Source: Pseudovibrio ascidiaceicola
GTDB taxonomy: Bacteria > Pseudomonadota > Alphaproteobacteria > Rhizobiales > Stappiaceae
Length of the DNA stretch: 64,000 nt
Assembly: GCF_900114245.1 (NCBI RefSeq)
Contig: NZ_FOSK01000011.1
Span: forward strand, 1 to 64,000
Reading direction: 5' to 3'
In this document: positions 8,299 to 16,862 of the stretch, in pieces
How positions within the stretch are numbered: position 1 is the stretch's first letter
Layout: each line of letters opens with the position of its first letter
Notes under the pieces: generated by a model
The model's database searches: none
What the model was told of the DNA's origin: nothing
The model's input: only the letters and a program-made list of their open reading frames with translations
Translations under genes and position numbers: made by a program

Positions 8299-9462
8299 AT
8301 GAGCAATATCGAAGAACAGGTTGTCGCTTGGCGTCATCACTTGCATCAAACACCGGAGTTTGGGTTTGAAGAAGTGAAAACTTCCGATTTCATCGCCCGA
8401 AAACTGGAAGAGTTTGGCATTGAAGTTCACCGGAGTATCGGCCGCACCGGTCTTGTTGGGGTGTTGAAGTGCGGAGACAGCAGTCGCACCATCGGCCTGC
8501 GTGCAGACATGGACGCCCTTAAAATCATCGAGGAAAATGACTTCGCCTATAAATCCCAAACGGATGGGATGATGCATGCCTGTGGTCATGATGGACATAC
8601 GACCATGCTGTTGGGCGCAGCTCATGAACTTGCCAAACACAAGAACTTCGACGGCACGGTCTATTTCATCTTTCAGCCGGGTGAAGAGCACGGTGTCGGT
8701 GCAAAGGCAATGATCGAAGATGGTCTGTTTGACCGATTTAAGATGGATGCCATTTATGCCATGCATAACCTGCCGGGCGTCCCAGAAGGGCACTTCGTAA
8801 CCAATCCGGGTTCGATCATGGCATCGGAAAGCGGCTTTGAAATTGAGATCATCGCGACAGGCGGCCATGCCGCAATGCCACATATGGGGACTGACCCAAT
8901 CGTGGTTGGCGCTCAAATCATTTTGGCTCTGCAAACCGTCACCAGCCGCAACCTGAGTTCGATCCACGAGCCAGCTGTGATCTCTGTAACGGAGTTCACC
9001 ACCAATGGCACAACCAACGTTATTCCCTCATCCGCAACCATCAAAGGCGACACCCGCTGCTTTACTGATGAGGCACTGGCAAAGATTGAAGCTGCCATCG
9101 AGAGAGTAGCAGCCGGTCAGTGTCTTTCTGCCGGGGTGGAGTACAAATACAAGTTCAACAATACATTCCTCTCCACGATCAACACGCCCAAAGAAACAGC
9201 TGTTGCAGTTCGCGTTGCCAAAGCAATTGCTGGAGAAGAAAACGTAGACGGCGAGGCGCCACCCTTCACAATCTCAGAGGACTTTTCCTACATGCAACGG
9301 AAAGTCCCAAGCTGCTACATCCTCGTCGGCAACGGAAAAGTAGGCGAAAAAGGCGGCACAGCCCTCCACAAACCCTTCTACGACTTCAACGACAACATCC
9401 TCATGACCGGCATCCGCTTCTGGACCGAACTCGTAAAAGACCAACTACCAGAAACAGCCTAA
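8299..9462 (+). CDS. M20 family amidohydrolase (hippurate hydrolase-like)
   Basis: 387 aa, a di-zinc hydrolase that releases amino acids from N-acyl conjugates or amides in the cytosol. Motifs: WRHHLHQTPEFGFEE, GLRADMDAL, the metal motif HACGHDGHT, QPGEEHGVGAKAM with the catalytic Glu, AMHNLPG, ATGGHAAMPH (dimerisation domain) and the late SEDFSYMQRKVP...HKPFYDFND. AAGGAGG lies 13 nt before the ATG. As the last gene of the plus arm it could deacylate the imported compound, giving an amino acid that feeds diaminopropionate ammonia-lyase or a relative; the real substrate is unknown. Confidence 0.9.
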   Translation: MSNIEEQVVAWRHHLHQTPEFGFEEVKTSDFIARKLEEFGIEVHRSIGRTGLVGVLKCGDSSRTIGLRADMDALKIIEENDFAYKSQTDGMMHACGHDGHTTMLLGAAHELAKHKNFDGTVYFIFQPGEEHGVGAKAMIEDGLFDRFKMDAIYAMHNLPGVPEGHFVTNPGSIMASESGFEIEIIATGGHAAMPHMGTDPIVVGAQIILALQTVTSRNLSSIHEPAVISVTEFTTNGTTNVIPSSATIKGDTRCFTDEALAKIEAAIERVAAGQCLSAGVEYKYKFNNTFLSTINTPKETAVAVRVAKAIAGEENVDGEAPPFTISEDFSYMQRKVPSCYILVGNGKVGEKGGTALHKPFYDFNDNILMTGIRFWTELVKDQLPETA

Positions 9463-9550
9463 CCCCAACCACCTCAGTACCCACCCAGCCTCCTTGTTTC
9501 CTTCATCCCCAGAATGAGAAGCAGGGAGGTTTTTCGATTGGGAGAGCAAA

Positions 9551-9654
9551 TTACAGCGTATCGCTGAAAAGTGGGGACCGATCTTCGGATAAAGATACGC
9601 AAAAACAAAAGCTAAAGCAGTTCAGATGCTTCAACTTAAATGCGAACTGCTTTA
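9551..9654 (+). repeat. 104-bp intergenic repeat, copy 1 (RPE-like)
   Basis: It is nearly identical to 13556-13659 in the same orientation. The first half has the rhizobial palindromic core CGAAAAGTGGGNACCG...TTCGGATAAAGATACGC; the second half is an 11-bp inverted repeat TAAAGCAGTTC (9613-9623)/GAACTGCTTTA (9644-9654). On the minus strand it lies just past the end of the fec-type operon and could act as a bidirectional terminator. Shorter relatives lie near 25.58, 26.75 and 60.6 kb. Confidence 0.8.
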
Positions 9655-9672
9655 GTGCTTAGCTTTCCCGCT

Positions 9673-10437
9673 TCAAACAGGCGTCACCACGGGTGTCTGG
9701 GAAACCGGATCTGCATAAACGCTGGTGTTAATCTCGTAGACTGAACTCACCAGAGACGGGCTAACCACCTCGTGTGGGGTGCCCTCGGCAAAGATAGCTC
9801 CATCGCGCATGACGACGAGGTGGTCTGCGTAGCGGGAGGCTTGGGCGATGTCGTGGAGGACGACGACCACGGTGCGGCCTTGGCTGTTGAGCTGTTGGAG
9901 GAGATCCAGTGTCTCGTACTGATAGCGGATATCCAGATAGCTGGTTGGTTCGTCCAACATGATGTAGGGCGTGTCCTGAGCCAGGCACATGGCGATGAAG
10001 GCTCGCTGGCGTTGGCCGCCGGAAAGGTCTTTCAAAGCCCGGTCTTTGAAAGTGTAGAGACCCGAGGTGCACAAGGCCTCCTCAACAATCTCAACATCCC
10101 GTCTGCTACGAATGCCAAGGAGAGATTGATGCGGGGCCCGGCCATAGCCGACAAGTTGCTCAACGCTGATGCCAGTCGGAACTACCGGACTTTGCGGCAA
10201 AAACGCAATCTGCCTTGCAACGGTCTTGGCAGGCAAACGGTGGATCTCTTGATCATCAACGGTGATGCTGCCGCTCTTTAATTTGGTGATCTGACCAATG
10301 GTTTTCAGCAGTGTGGATTTTCCGCAACCGTTCGGGCCGATCAAAGCGGCATAACTGCCTTTTTGAATGGTGAGATTGATGCTCTTGAGCATGAATTCTT
10401 CGTAACCGGAAATGACGTTTGCAAGAACGATGCTCAT
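9673..10437 (-). CDS. Iron-siderophore ABC transporter, ATP-binding subunit
   Basis: 254 aa, FecE/FhuC-like. Walker A GPNGCGKST is at residues 35-43, the Q-loop sits in AFLPQSPVVP, the signature is LSGGQRQR, Walker B is YIMLDEPTSYLDI, and the H-loop is VVVVLHDI. It powers uptake of ferric siderophore or ferric dicitrate through the two permeases encoded upstream. Its ATG overlaps the stop of the permease at 10434 by 4 nt (ATGA), showing translational coupling. It is the last gene of the operon. Confidence 0.92.
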   Translation of the reverse strand: MSIVLANVISGYEEFMLKSINLTIQKGSYAALIGPNGCGKSTLLKTIGQITKLKSGSITVDDQEIHRLPAKTVARQIAFLPQSPVVPTGISVEQLVGYGRAPHQSLLGIRSRRDVEIVEEALCTSGLYTFKDRALKDLSGGQRQRAFIAMCLAQDTPYIMLDEPTSYLDIRYQYETLDLLQQLNSQGRTVVVVLHDIAQASRYADHLVVMRDGAIFAEGTPHEVVSPSLVSSVYEINTSVYADPVSQTPVVTPV

Positions 10438-11486
10438 GTGCTTTGTCCTTTTTGTGAGCGGCTCATGATCCAGATGAAGTAAGGAGCGCCCAGCATTGCA
10501 CTCAAAATACCTGCGGAGACCTCAAGCGGCGGCGCAATAGCCCGTCCAACCGCATCAGCCAGAACAACCAGAAGTGCGCCCACCAGAGCAGCTGTTGGCA
10601 GCAGGAGACGATGTCGGCCTCCAACAAGAGAGCGGCTGATATGCGGTGACATCAAACCGATAAAGCCGATTACGCCGACAACCCCAACAGAGATGCTGGC
10701 AAGCAGGGTTGCAACGCCCAACAACAAAAGGCGCATCTTATTTGTGCTTTGGCCAAGCCCGCGTGCGGTCTGGTCTCCCAGTTGCTGCAGGTCCAGCTGA
10801 TAGGAAAGCACCATAGTCAGACCCAAAAGACCGATCAGTGGCAACCAGATCGACTGCACATGCACCCACGTGCGAGCCCATAGAGAGCCGGTGAGCCAGA
10901 CGAGCGGATTGGAGATTTCCAGCGTTGCTGCTGTCACCAGCAGATAATCAACGCCTGCATCGCACACCATACCAACGGCAATACCAACCAGAGCCAGACG
11001 GGCAGGGGAGACTTGGCGCAGATGCGCTGCAAACAGCACCACCACCGCAGCAACAATGCCGCCAAGAGCTGCTGCAACAGGAAGATAAGTCACGGGCACA
11101 TTGGGCAGAAACATCACTGTGCCCAAGGCAGCCAGTGCGGCGCCTGAGTTGATGCCCATAATCTTGGGGCTGGCCAGTGGGTTGCGAATGATGGCCTGTA
11201 CAATAACACCGGAAACAGCAAGGCTGGCGCCAGCCAGTAAGGCAATCAACACACGGGGAAGCCGAGATTTCCAGATGATGTAGGTCTGCTTTTGGCCATC
11301 TAAATTAAACAGGCTGTTCAGGATCACATCCAGCGGAATGTTGACTGCGCCCACGCCCAGGCTGAGCAAGCTGACAGCAACACAGGAAAACAACAGCAGC
11401 ATCTGAATGCGAAAGGCCTTCGTGCTTCGATGACTTTTGAAATCCGCACGCCACTGTGCGCCGGAGGCCTCAGAGACCACGCTCAT
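10434..11486 (-). CDS. Iron-siderophore ABC transporter, permease (FecD/FepG type)
   Basis: 350 aa, FecCD family with about 9-10 hydrophobic segments. Typical stretches are SRLPRVLIALLAGASLAVSGVIVQAIIRNPLASP and IMGINSGAALAALG near the N-terminus, GVVGVIGFIGLMSPHISRSLVGG before the last segments, and a C-terminal GAPYFIWIM. The hydrophilic N-terminus (about 25 residues) precedes the first membrane helix. It pairs with the next upstream permease as a heterodimer. Start and stop overlap with both neighbours. Confidence 0.92.
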   Translation of the reverse strand: MSVVSEASGAQWRADFKSHRSTKAFRIQMLLLFSCVAVSLLSLGVGAVNIPLDVILNSLFNLDGQKQTYIIWKSRLPRVLIALLAGASLAVSGVIVQAIIRNPLASPKIMGINSGAALAALGTVMFLPNVPVTYLPVAAALGGIVAAVVVLFAAHLRQVSPARLALVGIAVGMVCDAGVDYLLVTAATLEISNPLVWLTGSLWARTWVHVQSIWLPLIGLLGLTMVLSYQLDLQQLGDQTARGLGQSTNKMRLLLLGVATLLASISVGVVGVIGFIGLMSPHISRSLVGGRHRLLLPTAALVGALLVVLADAVGRAIAPPLEVSAGILSAMLGAPYFIWIMSRSQKGQST

Positions 11487-12475
11487 CAGTCAATCTCCTT
11501 GGCGGTGATGGTCAGGTACAAAAAGTAGGGCGCGCCAATCAGAGCAGAGACCACACCCACCGCAGTTTCCTCCGGAAAGTTGATCAGCTTGGAAGCGCCA
11601 TCAGCAACAAGCATCAAGGTGGCCCCACACAGCATAACCGCAGGCACCAGCACACGATGATCTGTGCCAAAGGCAGCGCGGCACACATGCGGTATAATCA
11701 GGCCAACAAACATGACAGGCCCGGCAACGGAAACGGAAACGCCGGTCAGGACCGCTGCGAGCAAAATGCCGAAAAGCAACGTAAAGCGCGGATCAGACCC
11801 AAGCCCCTTTGAGGCGGCTTCTCCAAGCGCCATCAAGTTAAGCTTATGTGACATGAAGAACGTCAGGAGGCCGCCTGCCAAACACCAGGCCAAAAGAGGC
11901 GTCGCCTGCTTCCAGCGAACGTCTGCAATGTCGCCGGTGGTCCACTGGATCACGGAGAGAGCCAGTTCATCATCCAGCGTAAAAGTGAACCGCACCAATG
12001 CAAACGCAAAAGCGCTGACTGCCACACCAGAAAGGATCAACCGAAGTGCGCTCAATGTGCCTTTCAGGCCACCCGCAAGCGTCAGGGTCAGGCCACCGGC
12101 AAAGGCAGCACCCAGCACGGCCATGGTGTCGATATTGAAAAGGACGAGCGAGGGGAACACCAACCCGATGGCAATGCCCAGAGCAGCCCCTTGATTGATG
12201 CCAAGAATAGACGGAGAGGAGAGCGGATTGCGCGTTGTTGCTTGCAGCAAAAGCCCGGCAAGGCCGAGGTTTGCGCCAATCAATGCAGCAATGAGAGTGC
12301 GCGGAGCACGGATATCTCGCACAATGGAAAGGCTCTGCTCATCAAGCTGAGCAAAGACTGCATTCAGGACTTCAAGAAACCCGATATCTTGTCGGCCACC
12401 TGTGGCAAGGGACAGCGCTGCTCCACCGAGCAGCGCCATCCCCATAAGGCTCCAGTACATGGCATAGGTTGGCAT
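11486..12475 (-). CDS. Iron-siderophore ABC transporter, permease (FecC/FepD type)
   Basis: 329 aa, FecCD family. Recognisable segments are RAPRTLIAALIGANLGLAGLLLQATTRNPLSSP, ILGINQGAALGIAIGLVF, VSVAGPVMFVGLIIPHVCRAAFG and the terminal ALIGAPYFLYL. Its stop shares one base with the start of the next permease (TGATG), and its ATG lies 7 bp after the binding-protein stop, so the four genes form one tight transcription unit. Confidence 0.92.
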   Translation of the reverse strand: MPTYAMYWSLMGMALLGGAALSLATGGRQDIGFLEVLNAVFAQLDEQSLSIVRDIRAPRTLIAALIGANLGLAGLLLQATTRNPLSSPSILGINQGAALGIAIGLVFPSLVLFNIDTMAVLGAAFAGGLTLTLAGGLKGTLSALRLILSGVAVSAFAFALVRFTFTLDDELALSVIQWTTGDIADVRWKQATPLLAWCLAGGLLTFFMSHKLNLMALGEAASKGLGSDPRFTLLFGILLAAVLTGVSVSVAGPVMFVGLIIPHVCRAAFGTDHRVLVPAVMLCGATLMLVADGASKLINFPEETAVGVVSALIGAPYFLYLTITAKEID

Positions 12476-12482
12476 GTGTCGC

Positions 12483-13406
12483 TTAGTTCTGCACTTGCGT
12501 CATGATGCCCTGCAGGTCGTTAGCCGTCATCTCTGCAGCCACCATACCGCGCAGACGAGACCACACATGCGCCTCCACATAAAACACGCGGTCATTTTTC
12601 ACAGCACTGATGTTCTCGTAAAGCGCTTCACCCTTCCAGCCGTCAGCAAAGGATGGGTTTGCATAGCGGCCCAAAATGAGAATGTCAGGGTTTACTGCAG
12701 AAAGCTGCTCAAGAGAAGTCTTCACATAATTGGATTCGTAAACCGCACCGTTGGTTGGCTTCATGCCGCTGGCAAACCCAAAGCCTTTCAACAACGAACC
12801 ATTGTAGGAAACAGGTGAGTGCAGCCATAGCCCCTTTGCATTGGTCACACCAAACTGAATCTTATAATCGCCAGCCTTTTCAAACTGAGCGCTGATCTCA
12901 GTCATTTTGGCTTTGTGCGCCTCAACACGCGATTTCATTTCATCCGCTTTGCCAACGGCAGCGCCAATCGCTTCCAGCTGTGCAATCGCGGAAGGGTAAT
13001 CACCGCCTAGGCTGTCAAAAACGACTGTCGGTGCAATTTCAGAGAGCGTGTCATAAGCGGCTGTATGGCGGGTCTTGTCAGCGATAATCAGGTCTGGACC
13101 TAAGGACGCAATCACTTCAAGGCTTGGCGTCTTGCGCGTGCCGACAGAAACCCAGTCCTGCCCAATCTTATCCGTATAGGCGCTGATGATGCGTTCTCGC
13201 TTTTTATCATCCGCCACACCAACAGGCGCAACACCAACCGCAGCCAGAGCATCAACAAAGCTATACTCCAGCACAACAATACGCTGAGGTTGATCAGGAA
13301 CAGTGGTCGTTCCCAACTCGTGTTTTACATCGCGCGCGGACGCTCCAAAGGCAACAAGAGTTGAAAGGGCGCCAGCGAAGGCGGCTGCGAAAAGGTTGGT
13401 TTTCAT
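12483..13406 (-). CDS. Iron-siderophore ABC transporter, periplasmic binding protein
   Basis: 307 aa, FecB/FepB-like, cluster with helical backbone. An N-terminal Sec signal (KTNLFAAAFAGALSTLVAFGASA, cleavage near residue 24) is followed by the usual start of these proteins (PQRIVVLEYSFVDALAAVGVAPVGV). PDLIIADKTRH, and further on NPDILILGRY, match the two lobes. No lipobox is seen, so it is soluble in the periplasm. First gene of the operon, with a putative iron operator upstream. No TonB-dependent receptor lies nearby. Confidence 0.92.
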   Translation of the reverse strand: MKTNLFAAAFAGALSTLVAFGASARDVKHELGTTTVPDQPQRIVVLEYSFVDALAAVGVAPVGVADDKKRERIISAYTDKIGQDWVSVGTRKTPSLEVIASLGPDLIIADKTRHTAAYDTLSEIAPTVVFDSLGGDYPSAIAQLEAIGAAVGKADEMKSRVEAHKAKMTEISAQFEKAGDYKIQFGVTNAKGLWLHSPVSYNGSLLKGFGFASGMKPTNGAVYESNYVKTSLEQLSAVNPDILILGRYANPSFADGWKGEALYENISAVKNDRVFYVEAHVWSRLRGMVAAEMTANDLQGIMTQVQN

Positions 13407-13467
13407 CGGCTTGACTTCTCATAAGGACGGGCAATAGCAAAGGTTGTAGAGTGAGCTATTGTATACC

Positions 13468-13482
13468 TGATAATTATAGTCA
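13468..13482 (-). promoter_or_regulatory. Putative RirA iron-responsive operator (TGA-N9-TCA)
   Basis: The sequence TGA TAATTATAG TCA lies 62-76 bp upstream of the binding-protein ATG. It fits the IRO-type palindrome bound by the Fe-S regulator RirA in rhizobia and relatives. A TTGACT hexamer on the minus strand (13479-13484) overlaps it and could be the -35 box, which would make the site a repressor target. An AT-rich Fur/Mur-like site is the alternative reading. Confidence 0.55.
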
Positions 13483-13555
13483 AGTTTAAATAAGAGTTTT
13501 TACCTCATATTTATTCGATAACGCAGACATCTTACAAATGCTTGCGCATAACCAC

Positions 13556-13659
13556 TTACAGCGTATCGCCGAAAAGTGGGAACCGGTTTTCGGATAAAGA
13601 TACGCAAAAATAAAGGCTAAAGCAGTTCAGATGTTTCAACCTAAATACGAACTGCTTTA
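13556..13659 (+). repeat. 104-bp intergenic repeat, copy 2 (RPE-like)
   Basis: Direct repeat of 9551-9654, same orientation, same inverted-repeat end (13618-13628 with 13649-13659). The last 3 bp form the stop codon of the MFS gene on the minus strand. Together the two copies bracket the whole siderophore ABC operon. Confidence 0.8.
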
Positions 13660-14934
13660 TGACGAAGGTTGCTCTGACAGCTCGTCCACTTCCATCTCCT
13701 TGGCAACTTCTTCATCAGCCAGAATAATCGTTTGCGGTGTGGCCGTGCGCGTTGGTGCAGAAGGCACAAACACACTCTTCTCGCTCTCGGCGACTGCAGA
13801 ACGCTGTGTGAGGCGCCAAAGGGTAAAGGCAAGAATAAGCGCATGTGCCCCGAACGTGGACATGAACAGGCCGATGGAACCGAAAACGCTCATCAACACG
13901 CCGCCCAAAAATGGCCCGATCATGGACCCCACACCAAGCATCAGCAACAAACCACCGCTGGTCTGCATGGCATCCCCTGCATCCGCATGGTCATTCGCGT
14001 GCGCAACCAACACTGGGTAAAACGTGTAAATCGCTGCGCCAAAAATCACCGCCGAGGCAATGGCAATGTTGGCGCTGCTGGTGTCTGCAAACAGGAACAT
14101 GGAGTCTGCCGCCAAAGCAACCACCGCAATCGCAATCACAACATAACGACGATCTGTGCGGTCTGAGATCATGCCAATTGGCACCTGAGCAAAGGCGCCA
14201 GCCAGAATGGATGAACTCACAAACAGTGTAATGCTGGCAATCGGTAGGCCCACTTGTCCGCCATACACAGCCGCCAACGTACCAAAACTGCCGTTGGAAA
14301 CGCCGGTCAGAACAACAGCAACTACAGCAACGGGAGAGTTACGCCACAACCGCCTTATATCCAGTTTGACCTGCGCAAGGGGAGCCGGAGCAGGGGTGCG
14401 CGTGACAGCAGTCGGGATAAGCGCCACCACGTAAAACATGGAGGCAATCACAAAGAACTCAAAACCATCAATCGGGCCCATGGAAAGAACAACCTGACCA
14501 CCCGTGGTCGCAGCAAGGTTCACCATGGTATAGGTACCAAAAACGACTCCGCGGTTGCTTGGGTCAGAGCGCTCCGTCAACCAGCTTTCCACGATCATAG
14601 CCGCACCCGCAAAAGCAAACCCTGCCACAGAGCGGAAAGCAATCCACGCAATGGGATCAACCATCAGGGAAGAGGCCAGAACTGACAAGCACGCCAGAGA
14701 TGCCATCACACCAAAGGCCCGAATATGCCCAGCCCGCTGCACAATCTTCGGCACGCTCAGGCACCCGGTCACATACCCAATCGCCCAGCCCGTACCCAGC
14801 AGACCGAGAGAAAGCGAAGAAAAGCCCTCAAACGTGCCTCGAAGCGGCAAGTGCATACCGGTAACACCACCGGCAAAAAATAGGAAGGCAGAGCCCAAAA
14901 GCAAAGAGGCGATAGGAAGCAGAAACTGACGCAT
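13657..14934 (-). CDS. MFS transporter
   Basis: 425 aa from ATG 14934, about 12 hydrophobic helices. The frame runs back to 15060, but that stretch is polar and the membrane protein proper begins at MRQFLLPIASLLLGSAFLFF. Family cues are the N-terminal GLLGTGWAIGYVTGCLSVPKIVQRAGHIRAFG (motif A-like), RSVAGFAFAGAAMIVESWLTE, and in the second half IGMISDRTDRRYV. It resembles the YcaD-type MFS subgroup. The C-terminal 45 residues are cytoplasmic and Glu/Thr-rich. Its stop lies in the 104-bp repeat. Substrate unknown; the iron operon next door has its own promoter, so a link is not implied. Confidence 0.85.
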   Translation of the reverse strand: MRQFLLPIASLLLGSAFLFFAGGVTGMHLPLRGTFEGFSSLSLGLLGTGWAIGYVTGCLSVPKIVQRAGHIRAFGVMASLACLSVLASSLMVDPIAWIAFRSVAGFAFAGAAMIVESWLTERSDPSNRGVVFGTYTMVNLAATTGGQVVLSMGPIDGFEFFVIASMFYVVALIPTAVTRTPAPAPLAQVKLDIRRLWRNSPVAVVAVVLTGVSNGSFGTLAAVYGGQVGLPIASITLFVSSSILAGAFAQVPIGMISDRTDRRYVVIAIAVVALAADSMFLFADTSSANIAIASAVIFGAAIYTFYPVLVAHANDHADAGDAMQTSGGLLLMLGVGSMIGPFLGGVLMSVFGSIGLFMSTFGAHALILAFTLWRLTQRSAVAESEKSVFVPSAPTRTATPQTIILADEEVAKEMEVDELSEQPSS

Positions 14935-15221
14935 GGCAACGACCCGGAAGCTGGGCAAGCATCCCCGAAAATACTTAACCCGAAAAACACCAGAAGAGAT
15001 AAGAGCACAACTCCCCCAAAAACGCGACAGCTTTATGTCTACTCCCCTGCTTGAGAACACCTTTTCACGAAATGATCAAACCGATCACGGAAACCCGTCG
15101 TGGAAAGCTGGAAGTCGTTCTCCGCTCCTCTTCAACCAACACATTGAGCGATGGTGCGCGTTTGGGGTATTCATAGGCTAGGGTATCATCCAGGGTGATT
15201 CAATGTGCGAGAGGGTTGGGT

Positions 15222-16115
15222 GTGATTTTATTTCGTCGGGCGTCAGAGTTTTCGTTAAGCCAGCTTCATCAGGTTATGGTTCTGGCGTTCTCCGATTATG
15301 TTATCCAGATGGATATGCCACTTGCTGATTTTGAGCGGATGATCAGGGCTCGAGGCTTTGACGCGGAGTTGTCCTGGGTGGCCACCGACAATGAGCAGCT
15401 CGTTGGCTTCTGGTTCATCGGCAAGCAAGACGCCTATCCTGGTACCATTTACGCAGTCTCCACCGGTACAGCGCCAAAGGCGCGAGGCAAGGGCATTGCG
15501 AGCAAGCTCTTTGCCAAAGTTGAAGAATACGCTGCTCAGCAGGGCTATCATCACATACAGCTGGAGGTGATCACCAGCAACACGGCAGCCGTAAAGGCCT
15601 ACGAAAAGCTCGGTTTCCAAACAAAGCGCAACTTCCAGTGCTTCAGTCTGCACAAAGCTGCTTTTGCTGATCGGAATTCTGAGCGTATGCCGGTCCCTGC
15701 AGATTGGGCCGAGATCGAACCGAAAGCCGCTGGGCTGTGGGAGCGCGCACCCAGCTGGCAGAACACTGCATTTGCAATCCGGGCGCTCACAGACGGTGTT
15801 ACCGCCTACAAGATTGAGCAGAATGGCCAGCTTGCAGGTTACATCGCATTCACCCGCAAGACAGGCGCAGTCATGCAAATCGCTGTGGCTCCGGATAAGC
15901 GCCGTCAGGGCTATGCCACCGCACTACTCACAGCTGCATTTGCCAATATGAACAAGGAGGCGCTCACCTTCATTAACCTGGACGAAGGTGATGAGACTAT
16001 CATGCAGGCCCTGTCAAAACTGGGGGCAACAAAAACACTGCAGCAATATGAGATGCATAGAGCATTGCAAACGAGCACCGCTCATGGTCAAGAGAGCATG
16101 CTGACCACCCCATAA
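15222..16115 (+). CDS. Tandem GNAT N-acetyltransferase
   Basis: About 297 aa with two GNAT folds. The first (residues about 1-150) has the acetyl-CoA motif APKARGKGIASKLFAKVEEYA and ends AVKAYEKLGFQTKR. The second (about 165-280) has AVAPDKRRQGYATALLTAAF and a degenerate end. Such double-domain GNATs usually act on small amines or antibiotics; the substrate cannot be read. The frame opens at GTG 15195, but AGAGGG at 15210-15215 is spaced correctly for GTG 15222, which I prefer. It is followed at 12 bp by a small membrane protein, possibly co-transcribed. Confidence 0.82.
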   Translation: MILFRRASEFSLSQLHQVMVLAFSDYVIQMDMPLADFERMIRARGFDAELSWVATDNEQLVGFWFIGKQDAYPGTIYAVSTGTAPKARGKGIASKLFAKVEEYAAQQGYHHIQLEVITSNTAAVKAYEKLGFQTKRNFQCFSLHKAAFADRNSERMPVPADWAEIEPKAAGLWERAPSWQNTAFAIRALTDGVTAYKIEQNGQLAGYIAFTRKTGAVMQIAVAPDKRRQGYATALLTAAFANMNKEALTFINLDEGDETIMQALSKLGATKTLQQYEMHRALQTSTAHGQESMLTTP

Positions 16116-16127
16116 CTGGCACATTTC

Positions 16128-16577
16128 ATGACACAACTGCACCGCTCTCTCTGGTTCTATCTCAGCTCATTCATTGTGATCTACACACTGGTGCAGGTGG
16201 CTGTGACTGTGTTGGTGTTTCAGTATGGCATCAAGGAAGCAGGCAATCTGTTCATCGAGCTGGGTTTGCCTGTGGTTTTGGTCAGCCTGATCTTTGTGCG
16301 CAACGAACATAAAGCACCAACCGGCTCTGTGTACTGGGGCCTGTTTGTCGGTTCCCTCTCAATCAGCATTCCCATTTCCATGATGGTGCGCAGCTATCTG
16401 CTGTCGGGCAGTGAGCATGCTGGTTCAATCAGCCCTTTCCCATCATTCGCAGGGGATGAAATGGGTTTGTTCTTCATCATTGATCTGGTGATCCGCGCAC
16501 TGGCGTTTGGCATCGGTTACGGCTTTTTCGCCCGTTTGCTGAGTGATGCACAAAACCGCTCGCAAGAGCCGAAATAA
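16128..16577 (+). CDS. Small integral membrane protein (ABZJ_00895-like)
   Basis: 149 aa with four hydrophobic segments (about 10-32, 38-55, 66-88, 110-138). The stretch FVRNEHKAPTGSVYWGL after the second helix recalls the ABZJ_00895 family, whose role is unknown. It begins 12 bp after the GNAT gene. Confidence 0.6.
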   Translation: MTQLHRSLWFYLSSFIVIYTLVQVAVTVLVFQYGIKEAGNLFIELGLPVVLVSLIFVRNEHKAPTGSVYWGLFVGSLSISIPISMMVRSYLLSGSEHAGSISPFPSFAGDEMGLFFIIDLVIRALAFGIGYGFFARLLSDAQNRSQEPK

Positions 16578-16791
16578 CTTCCCTCAACCACATAAATCCT
16601 GAAAATCAATGGCTGGCGGAACTGTCCTCCCTCCTGCTTTGCTGTCTGCATCTATCGCGTGTTCCTCAAAAGGAACCTCCGGTATCGGAAGACGAAGACG
16701 CGGAGCAAAAGCCCGAAGTGGCTTGATGTTCCTGACGTTAAGAGATGCTGCATTATGAGAATTTTTGCATAAATGTCGTTTGCTTTGCTCT

Positions 16792-16809
16792 TGCTAACAC
16801 GAGTTAGCA
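16792..16809. promoter_or_regulatory. Palindromic operator, LacI-family type
   Basis: A perfect palindrome TGCTAAC-ACGA-GTTAGCA lies 54-71 bp upstream of the sugar kinase ATG. Symmetry and length suit a LacI/FruR-type dimer, and a LacI-family gene closes the same locus at 20386. The rest of the 285-bp gap (16578-16862) shows no gene. Confidence 0.55.
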
Positions 16810-16862
16810 GGTGTACTTAGCAAGGTAGAAGAACAATCGCGAGTCGAAAGGGGAGGCCGCGT

